From: Candidatus Melainabacteria bacterium
GTDB lineage: Bacteria; Actinomycetota; Actinomycetes; Mycobacteriales; Pseudonocardiaceae
DNA: 5,404 nucleotides
Direction of reading: 5' to 3'
Assembly: GCA_903970565.1 (NCBI GenBank)
Contig: CAJCJE010000426.1
Coordinates: 1 to 5,404 of the forward strand
Notes under the pieces: generated by a model
Database searches by the model: none
Told to the model about the DNA's origin: nothing
Seen by the model: the letters and a program-made list of their open reading frames with translations, nothing else
Program-made: the position numbers and the translations under genes
Part shown: one piece after another, positions 1-4,103 of the stretch
How positions within the stretch are numbered: position 1 is the stretch's first letter
Layout: every line of letters begins with the position of its first letter

Positions 1-227
1 ACATCAACACCGCGGTGGATGTCACGTCCTATCTGGACTACAAGCAGGCCGCGATGCGCGCGCACGCCAGCCAGATCAGCGAGGATTCCTTCTTCCTCGC
101 GCTGCCACCGGAGTTCGCCCGGATGCTGTGGGGCACCGAGTGGTTCATCCGGGTCGGACCGGGCGTCGAGACCGCCAACGCCACCGGCCCCGGTTTCACC
201 GAGACCGACCTGATGGCCGGCCTCTGA
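1..227 (+). CDS. PIG-L family deacetylase, C-terminal fragment
   Basis: This is the 3' end of a gene cut by the window edge; the readable frame begins at base 3 (INTAVDVTSYLDYKQ...) and ends with TGA at 225-227, giving about 74 residues. The stretch YLDYKQAAMRAHASQI followed by a short hydrophobic segment and GTEWFIR resembles the C-terminus of GlcNAc-PI de-N-acetylase-like (PIG-L, LmbE) proteins. That family includes the mycothiol enzymes MshB and Mca, which are zinc-dependent amidases or deacetylases acting in the cytoplasm. The metal-binding AHPDD motif lies near the N-terminus in this family and is outside the window, so the substrate cannot be decided. The GTG at 15 is an internal codon, not a start. 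The gene converges on the metallophosphoesterase pseudogene, with 42 bp between the two stop codons. Confidence 0.75.
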   Translation, partial: INTAVDVTSYLDYKQAAMRAHASQISEDSFFLALPPEFARMLWGTEWFIRVGPGVETANATGPGFTETDLMAGL

Positions 228-243
228 CCGGATCGGCGTGGTT

Positions 244-280
244 GCGCCGGCTGACCGGTCGAAGGTGGTTCAGCCGGCGC
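244..280. terminator. Hairpin between convergent genes
   Basis: An 11-bp perfect inverted repeat, GCGCCGGCTGA at 244-254 and TCAGCCGGCGC at 270-280, encloses a 15-base loop. It lies 17 bases after the stop of the PIG-L gene. Its right arm holds the stop codon (270-272, minus strand) and the last codons of the metallophosphoesterase reading frame. There is no T tract on either side, as is common for actinobacterial hairpins. A bidirectional terminator is the likely role, inferred from position and structure only. Confidence 0.6.
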
Positions 281-1275
281 GCAGGGTCAGCAGGGAGATT
301 TCGCTCGGCGCGAACACCCGCAGCGGCGGTCCCCAGAAACCGGCGCCCCGGCTGGTGTAGAGCTGGGTGCGCTCGGTGACCCGTTGGAGTCCTTGCAGGT
401 AGCCCTGTTCCCACCGGACGAGCAGATGAAACGGCCAGATTGGTGCCGTGCCCGGCCAGCCCGGAGGATGCCGCGGTGCGGTCGTCGACGCCGGCGAAGA
501 TCAGCCGGTCCCCGCCGCGTTCCACCAGGTGATGCCGGTTGTGCAGCGGCTGCCAGCCGAGGCTGCCCATGTGGTCGAGCCAGTCCTGGGCTTCGCTGAA
601 GTACTCGTGGTTACCGGTGATGTAGAGCTTGGCCGAACCCGCGTTGACCTCGCCGAGCGGATCGACCTGTTCGCGGCGCTGCGCGACCGTGCCGTCCGCG
701 AGGTCGCCGGCGTGGCACACCACGTCCGCTTCCAGCGTGTTGACCGCCGCCACGACCCCCTTCGACCAGCCCGTTCGGTTGATCGGCCCGTAGTGGGTAT
801 CCGCGAGTACCACCACGCGCAACCCGTCCAGGCCCTTGCCGAGTCGGGGAATGACCACCTCGACCGCCCTGATCCTGGGCACCCGCATCGCCTCGATGTT
901 GCCGAACAGCACCAGGACGGCGGCGATCACCAGCGCGCCGAGCGCGGTGATCCGGCAACGCAGCGGATCGTCCACACCGGACAGTTTGAGTACGAGCCGG
1001 ACCACCAGGCCCAGGACCGACCAGGTGAACATGACCCAGATCACGCCGAGCGTGGTGTCGCCGATCCGCGCCGCGAGGTCCGAACCACCGCTGCGGTGAC
1101 CCTGCCGCATGGCGAGGGGAAAACCGACCAGCGCCACCGCGAACACCACGGTGCCGGCCACGAAAGCCGGCGTAGGCCACGAATCGGACCCGACGATCGT
1201 CCACCAGGGCACCGCGAACAGCAACAACAGCACAATCGGGAACAGGACCGGGAATACCCGGCGCAGGCCTCTCAT
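270..1275 (-). pseudogene. Membrane-anchored metallophosphoesterase, disrupted by internal deletion
   Basis: The ATG at 1275 opens a frame with four hydrophobic segments (about residues 7-25, 36-56, 75-97 and 110-127). A calcineurin-like phosphoesterase domain of the YkuE type follows, with LADTHYGP (D159, H161), HAGDLADG (D191) and TGNHEYF (N222, H223). Homology runs to about N279, after GVDDRTAASSGLAGHGTN. The frame then continues as unrelated sequence. The proper C-terminus is readable in another frame from base 440 down to the TGA at 270-272: IWPFHLLVRWEQGY, then LYTSRGAGFWGPPLRVFAPSE, ending LRAG. From family knowledge, about 40-50 residues should lie between the halves, including the AHQP and GHTHGGQ motifs that supply metal-ligand histidines. 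Those are absent, so the product should be inactive. An assembly or sequencing error is the alternative. The intact protein would be about 380 residues. Confidence 0.85.
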
Positions 1276-1303
1276 CGGCGGTACGGCACCTTTCCTACCG
1301 CCG
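1276..1303 (-). promoter_or_regulatory. Hairpin with Shine-Dalgarno in its loop, abutting the start codon
   Basis: On the minus strand the arms CGGCGGTA (1303-1296) and TACCGCCG (1283-1276) form a perfect 8-bp stem. The 12-base loop reads GGAAAGGTGCCG. The loop contains the only Shine-Dalgarno-like sequence (GGAAAGG), and the 3' arm ends at the base before the metallophosphoesterase ATG (1275). The linear distance from this SD to the ATG is about 13 bases, longer than usual, and folding would shorten it. A role in translation initiation is an inference. A DNA operator is the other reading. Confidence 0.45.
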
Positions 1304-1338
1304 TGCCCTACCAGGCCGGCGCGAGTAACTGTCTACCG

Positions 1339-1344
1339 AGTTTA
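1339..1344 (-). promoter_or_regulatory. Candidate -10 element of the metallophosphoesterase gene
   Basis: On the minus strand the sequence reads TAAACT, a match to the actinobacterial TANNNT -10 pattern. It lies 63 bases upstream of the ATG at 1275. No convincing -35 hexamer is found at 16-18 bp: TTGCGG at 1363-1358 leaves only 13 bp. This is a weak prediction. Confidence 0.25.
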
Positions 1345-1386
1345 CGCGCGTCCGCGTCCGCAATCCCCGGCTGCTTCGAGTCCACT

Positions 1387-1417
1387 GTGGTCAGTTCGGT
1401 ACCGGCCGGTGGTCAGT
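1387..1417. repeat. Paired 9-bp direct repeats flanking a palindrome
   Basis: GTGGTCAGT occurs at 1387-1395 and again at 1409-1417, exactly 22 bp apart, which is about two helical turns. The palindrome ACCGGCCGGT (1401-1410) lies between them. The right copy overlaps the stop codon of the siderophore-interacting gene (1413-1415), and the block precedes the metallophosphoesterase gene on the same strand. It may be a regulator binding site or a weak terminator; neither can be shown here. Confidence 0.35.
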
Positions 1418-2099
1418 CCATCCCGGTCTTGCCCGGACTCCAGAACGGCTTCGTGATCACGTTGCCGCGCGGCCAGTTCCGGTCGCCGACCAGGTGCCGG
1501 CGGACCATCTGGATGGTTCGCGCCTCACCGGCAAGGTAGGCGATACCCGGCTCGTCCGGCAGGGTCAGCTTCGCGACCGCGTCGACGAGCGTCCGCGAGG
1601 ACGCGGCCGGGGCGCCCTCCCGGAACCGCCAGGTGATCGAGTCCGGCAGCGGCACCCGATCCTCCGGAGTGTCGACCTCCACGACTCCGTACGCCGGGAC
1701 GTCCGCCGGCAGCGCCCGCAGCATCGCCCCGAACGCCACCGAGGCGGTCTCCTCGCCGGCGAACAGGTGATAGGGCCCCTGCCGCAGCACGAACTTGCCC
1801 TCCGGCCGGCCGAAGGTCACCGGCTGGCCGACCCCGATCCGCCGCGACCAGGCGCTACCCGGCCCTGCCTCGCCGTGGTCGAAGACGCAGAGTTCGATGG
1901 TGTCATCCTGGTAGGACCAGACCGAGTAGGTGCGACGCGGCCCGCGATGGCCCGGCTCGGCCGCAGCCGCGGCGTGCACCCGCACCTGCTGACCCGGCTT
2001 CCAGGACTGCCCGCGCAGTTCGGTCGCGGTGATCCTGATCCGACGCATCCGTCGCGCGATCAACTCGACCGCCGTCACCGTGCCGTGCAGACTTGCCAT
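1413..2099 (-). CDS. Siderophore-interacting protein (FAD-dependent ferric-siderophore reductase-like)
   Basis: This 228-residue protein has the two-part layout of the SIP/ViuB family. These are cytoplasmic flavoproteins that reduce ferric siderophores to release iron. The N-terminal FAD-binding barrel carries RRTYSVW (R56, Y58, S59), the family's flavin-binding R-x-Y-S/T signature, followed by GPGSAW at about 79-84. The C-terminal half has LFAGEETASVAF (about 112-123), the counterpart of the usual AGDETA motif, and ends with GEARTIQMVRRHL (191-203) and KPFWSPGKTG, which corresponds to the common YWxxG tail. ATG 2099 is chosen over TTG 2129 because GAGAGGA lies 6 bases upstream and family similarity begins at about this point. 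No IdeR-like palindrome was found upstream, so iron control is unproven. It stands 137 bp upstream of the metallophosphoesterase and appears intact. Confidence 0.85.
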   Translation of the reverse strand: MASLHGTVTAVELIARRMRRIRITATELRGQSWKPGQQVRVHAAAAAEPGHRGPRRTYSVWSYQDDTIELCVFDHGEAGPGSAWSRRIGVGQPVTFGRPEGKFVLRQGPYHLFAGEETASVAFGAMLRALPADVPAYGVVEVDTPEDRVPLPDSITWRFREGAPAASSRTLVDAVAKLTLPDEPGIAYLAGEARTIQMVRRHLVGDRNWPRGNVITKPFWSPGKTGMD

Positions 2100-2262
2100 C
2101 GAAGATCCTCTCGCCGCCGATACCACCAATACTGCCAGGCGAGCACCGTGCGAGTGATCAGGCCGCTACCACCTGCCCACCATGCCCGTCAGACATCGGC
2201 CGGTGACCAGGGGCCCGGCTCATCCGCTGCCGGCTGCGGCTGCGCTCGATAGACTGGGCGGT
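2100..2262. other. Divergent intergenic region between the SIP and antitoxin-like genes
   Basis: This 163-bp stretch holds the start signals of two divergent genes. The SIP gene's SD (GAGAGGA on the minus strand) lies just right of 2099, and the -10 of the antitoxin-like gene is at 2250-2255. A short palindrome-like GCACCGTGC lies within the repeat GCGAG-N6-GCGAG near 2141-2156. No minus-strand TANNNT element and no IdeR-type box (TTAGGTTAG and its complement) were seen. No reading frame here looks coding. Confidence 0.4.
2250..2255 (+). promoter_or_regulatory. Candidate -10 for a leaderless transcript
   Basis: TAGACT fits the TANNNT -10 pattern and ends 7 bases before the ATG at 2263, so transcription should start at or one base before the start codon. 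No purine-rich SD precedes the ATG; the only G-rich run, GGGCGG, lies too close. Both facts point to a leaderless mRNA, common in mycobacteria and relatives. No good -35 was found. Confidence 0.5.
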
Positions 2263-2496
2263 ATGGGATTTCTCGATGACGTCAAGAAGCAGGCCGAAGA
2301 ACTGAAGGATCGCGCGACCGAGTTCGTCGGGCAGCATGGGGAGAAGATCACCGAGGGGCTCGACCGGGTGGCCGGCAAGCTCGACAGCGGCACCCAGGGC
2401 AAGTACTCGGACAAGATCCAGTCCGGCGCGGCCAAGGCGAAGGAGGCGGTGCACCGCTTCGGGGACAACAACGGCAACGGCGGTCCGTCGGCCTGA
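2263..2496 (+). CDS. Small antitoxin-family protein (Rv0909/MT0933-like)
   Basis: This 77-residue, highly charged protein starts MGFLDDVKKQAEELKDRATE and carries GKYSDKIQSG at about residues 46-55. The short N-terminal MGxxD segment, the amphipathic Lys/Glu-rich helices and the G-K-Y-S-D-K-I motif match the MT0933 (Rv0909)-like antitoxin family of actinobacteria. There is no signal peptide or membrane segment, and the C-terminal tail (DNNGNGGPSA) looks disordered. In Mycobacterium tuberculosis the family founder is paired with an adjacent toxin, Rv0910. Here the next gene downstream is a convergent TetR regulator and the upstream neighbour is divergent, so no toxin partner is visible. Many relatives are solitary and may have another role. 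The start is the ATG at 2263, supported by the TAGACT promoter just upstream; frame positions before it do not match the family. Confidence 0.75.
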   Translation: MGFLDDVKKQAEELKDRATEFVGQHGEKITEGLDRVAGKLDSGTQGKYSDKIQSGAAKAKEAVHRFGDNNGNGGPSA

Positions 2497-2547
2497 ACGG
2501 GGCCCCGAGCGCCGGGATCACGGGTCGGCCGGACCTCGGCGTGGGGT

Positions 2548-2564
2548 GACCGGTCAGTCCGGTC
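2548..2564. terminator. Short hairpin between convergent genes
   Basis: GACCGG (2548-2553) and CCGGTC (2559-2564) form a 6-bp stem with a 5-base loop. The loop contains the stop codon of the TetR gene (2554-2556, minus strand). The 57-bp gap from the stop of the antitoxin-like gene is otherwise GC-rich, with a CGGGGCCCCG palindrome at 2498-2507 and no T tract. This is a modest candidate for termination in both directions. Confidence 0.35.
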
Positions 2565-3189
2565 GGTTGACGTGCGCGGTCAGCGCCGAGTGGGTCGGCG
2601 CGGCCGGCATTCGGCGGGCCCGGACCGGTTGCAGGCCGTCGACGAAGATGTGCACATGCCGCGCGGCCAGTGCGCCGGCCTCCGCTGTCGCCAGGTGCGG
2701 CATGGGCCGGCAGACCAGCGCGGACGCGGTGATGATGTCCACCGAGGTGAGGTCGTCGCGGATGCTTCCGTCGGCTCGGCCGGCCGCGAGCACGGCCTCC
2801 AGGTTGGCGGCGATCTCCGGTTGCAGGGCGAAGATCTCCGCGTCCTCGATCGTCGGCCCGCCCAGTAGCGGCAGGACCAACTGGTCCCTGCGGTCGACCA
2901 GGCGCAGCAGGAAGCCCTCGATCGCCCTGATCGGATCGGCCAGGTCCTCCTTGGCCAGTCGGGTTTCGTTGCACACCAACGTGTAGGCGTCGAGCACGAC
3001 CTGCCGGATCAGTGCGCCACGGTCCGGGAAACGCCGGTAGAGCGTGGCGATGTTGACCCCAGCCTCCCTGGCGATGTCGTCCAGTGGCGCGGCGATCCCG
3101 CGTTCGCGGAAGGCGGCCCGCGCCGCGGTGAGGATCAGCTCCCGATTCCGAGCGGCATCGGCGCGCAACCTGATTGGCCGCACCATCAT
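2554..3189 (-). CDS. TetR/AcrR family transcriptional regulator
   Basis: This 211-residue protein has a TetR-type DNA-binding domain at about residues 11-58. RNRELILTAARAAFRERG forms the first helix, and PLDDIAREAGVNIATLYRRF (35-54) is the helix-turn-helix with the characteristic TLYRRFPDRGAL end. The remaining 150 residues are helical and would form the ligand-binding and dimer part; the ligand cannot be read from sequence. Two start codons are adjacent (ATG 3189 and ATG 3186). GGAGG on the minus strand lies about 7 bases before the first, so 3189 is used. The gene is divergent from the VOC gene across a shared 250-bp region with an operator-like inverted repeat, which suggests autoregulation and control of the VOC gene. 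The stop codon lies in the loop of a hairpin. Confidence 0.9.
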   Translation of the reverse strand: MMVRPIRLRADAARNRELILTAARAAFRERGIAAPLDDIAREAGVNIATLYRRFPDRGALIRQVVLDAYTLVCNETRLAKEDLADPIRAIEGFLLRLVDRRDQLVLPLLGGPTIEDAEIFALQPEIAANLEAVLAAGRADGSIRDDLTSVDIITASALVCRPMPHLATAEAGALAARHVHIFVDGLQPVRARRMPAAPTHSALTAHVNRPD

Positions 3190-3439
3190 TCGCCCCCCTC
3201 CCCGGCCGCCGGCCGAACGTCGGGACTGAGACTACGTCATCTCGGTAGTCCAGTACTGTTAAGAGCAGGATTTACTGCATTTGTTTCGGGTGTCGAGTGG
3301 TGTCCCGTGGTTCGGAGGACAGTGATCCGCTTCGGCGATATCGGCCCGAACCGGGTCTGGTCGGGCGTAGCATTCGGGCCCGGACTTCGGCGCCGAGGCA
3401 GCCGTGGCCGCAACGCGGACGACTGCGAAGGACGGCGAG
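3190..3439. other. Divergent promoter region between the TetR and VOC genes
   Basis: This 250-bp gap includes the most A/T-rich stretch of the window (about 3228-3285), as expected for promoters. Candidate -10 elements are TAGTCT on the minus strand (3234-3229) and TACTGT on the plus strand (3254-3259), neither with a good -35. CAGTACTG (3251-3258) is a perfect palindrome. Further right, GGCCCGAA (3343-3350) and TTCGGGCC (3373-3380) could pair in the VOC leader. A GGAGGA at 3315-3320 precedes GTG 3323, but the frame from there runs out of frame through the VOC gene and is not counted as a gene. Confidence 0.4.
3230..3250. promoter_or_regulatory. Candidate TetR operator (inverted repeat)
   Basis: GACTAC (3230-3235) and GTAGTC (3245-3250) are perfect inverted 6-bp arms around a 9-bp spacer, 21 bp in all. 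The site is 41 bp upstream of the TetR ATG and overlaps the minus-strand candidate -10 TAGTCT (3234-3229). It is also just upstream of the plus-strand candidate TACTGT (3254-3259). Dyads of about this size in a divergent gap are typical of TetR autoregulation; assignment to this TetR is an inference. Confidence 0.45.
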
Positions 3440-3838
3440 ATGAGTGGCGAGTCCCCGATCGTGACGAGTATCGCGCCCTGGCTCACGGTCGCCGACGGGG
3501 CTCGGGCCGTTGCCTTCTACCGGAGCGCGCTCGGCGCGGTCGAGGTCTACCGGCTCGACGGGGTCGACGATCAGGTGGTGGTGGCCCGATTACGGGTCGG
3601 CGACTCGGAGTTCTGGCTACAGGAGGACTACGAGGGCAGTCCGTCCGTGCGCGGTGCCGGATCGGTTCGGATGGTCATGACGGTCGACGACCCGGACGCC
3701 GGGTTCGCCAGGGCCGTCGCGGCCGGCGCGGTCGAGGTCGCGCCGGTCTCCGAGGCGCACGGTTGGCGCACCGGCCGGGTCACCGACCCGTTCGGGCACG
3801 ACTGGGAGTTCAGCAAGCCCCTCCCCGAATCCGAATAG
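3440..3838 (+). CDS. VOC superfamily (glyoxalase/bleomycin-resistance fold) protein
   Basis: This 132-residue protein has two babbb-type halves of the vicinal oxygen chelate fold. IAPWLTVADGARAVAFYRSA (11-30) continues into LGAVEVYRL, FWLQEDY marks the end of the first half, and the second half ends VTDPFGHDWEFS (115-125), the common DPFGH-x-WEL signature. It most resembles the PhnB/YraH-like group, whose members are small cytoplasmic proteins of mostly unknown substrate; some bind metals or antibiotics. The usual first-strand metal-ligand His is not evident, whereas a Glu is present in the last strand (E123), so catalytic activity is uncertain. ATG 3440 is chosen over GTG 3404 because GAAGGA lies 7 bases upstream and homology begins soon after. 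It is divergent from the TetR gene and probably under its control. Confidence 0.85.
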   Translation: MSGESPIVTSIAPWLTVADGARAVAFYRSALGAVEVYRLDGVDDQVVVARLRVGDSEFWLQEDYEGSPSVRGAGSVRMVMTVDDPDAGFARAVAAGAVEVAPVSEAHGWRTGRVTDPFGHDWEFSKPLPESE

Positions 3839-3844
3839 GCGACC

Positions 3845-3858
3845 GGCCGGCGCCGGCC
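3845..3858. terminator. Perfect 14-bp GC palindrome after the VOC gene
   Basis: GGCCGGCGCCGGCC is self-complementary and begins 6 bases after the VOC stop codon. It could fold as a 5-bp stem with a tetraloop. There is no T tract. Its position suggests transcription termination, but GC-rich palindromes arise easily in DNA of this composition. Confidence 0.3.
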
Positions 3859-3924
3859 ATGATCCACCCCCATCGGGCCGAACTGTCCACTGAGGATGGA
3901 CCGGCCGCGCTGCCGCTCGTCGGC

Positions 3925-3938
3925 GAACCGGACGGTTC
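3925..3938. promoter_or_regulatory. Near-continuous palindrome upstream of the LCP gene
   Basis: GAACCG (3925-3930) and CGGTTC (3933-3938) are perfect inverted arms 2 bp apart. A second dyad, GTCCA (3885-3889) with TGGAC (3897-3901), lies 24 bp to the left. Both are in the 265-bp gap before the LCP gene and are possible regulator sites. No partner protein can be named. Confidence 0.3.
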
Positions 3939-4017
3939 ACCGGGCGGTCGGCCGGGAGGTGCGGGAGAGTGGCCGAGGTTTGCCGGAGCGGCGGAAACGG
4001 GTACCAAACGACCACCA

Positions 4018-4092
4018 GGGGCAACCCGGACGGCCGTCCCGCGTCTGGACAGGTAGGGCAACCCGCGCGGACGGCGGGACATGACGGGAGAG
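4018..4092 (+). promoter_or_regulatory. Candidate structured leader of the LCP gene
   Basis: GGGCAACCC followed by GGACGGC occurs twice, at 4019-4034 and 4056-4075. The second copy has four extra bases (GCGC) between the parts. GTCCCGC (4036-4042) pairs perfectly with GCGGGAC (4074-4080), enclosing the second copy. The same TCCCGC can instead pair with GCGGGA at 3961-3966, so exclusive folds are possible. The GGGAGAGG ribosome-binding site (4085-4092) follows directly. The two copies are 37 bases apart, so they would not share a reading frame; this favours RNA or DNA over protein repeats. Known riboswitch signatures were not matched. Confidence 0.35.
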
Positions 4093-4103
4093 GTTGGCAG
4101 CCG

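Noticed and set aside
448..1539. Long plus-strand open frame of 363 codons antisense to the metallophosphoesterase
   Set aside because: It is a high-GC shadow frame, rich in His, Arg, Gln and Pro with no recognisable domain, opposite a clearly homologous minus-strand gene.
1494..2252. Plus-strand open frame of 252 codons antisense to the SIP gene
   Set aside because: It is a shadow of the SIP gene, with low-complexity Arg/Pro/Gly content and no supporting start signal.
3962..4042. A tRNA-Ser-like start (GGGAGAGTGGCCGAGG) with a possible acceptor partner TCCCGC about 75 bases on
   Set aside because: There is no T-loop (TTCGAAT-like) sequence, no credible anticodon arm and no matching 7-bp acceptor stem, so it does not fold as a tRNA.
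3307..4056. Plus-strand open frame of 249 codons with GGAGGA near its GTG codons
   Set aside because: It overlaps the VOC gene in another frame, has an Arg/Gly-rich composition and shows no family resemblance.
3896..4084. Possible 62-residue small protein upstream of the LCP gene
   Set aside because: There is no ribosome-binding site at suitable spacing, the composition is Arg-rich as in shadow frames, and it overlaps the putative leader.
3961..4103. Possible c-di-AMP (ydaO) or cobalamin riboswitch before the LCP gene
   Set aside because: The conserved ydaO 3' block (CAGCTAACC-like) and the cobalamin B12 box are absent; only a loose resemblance around the GGGGCAACCC segment was seen.
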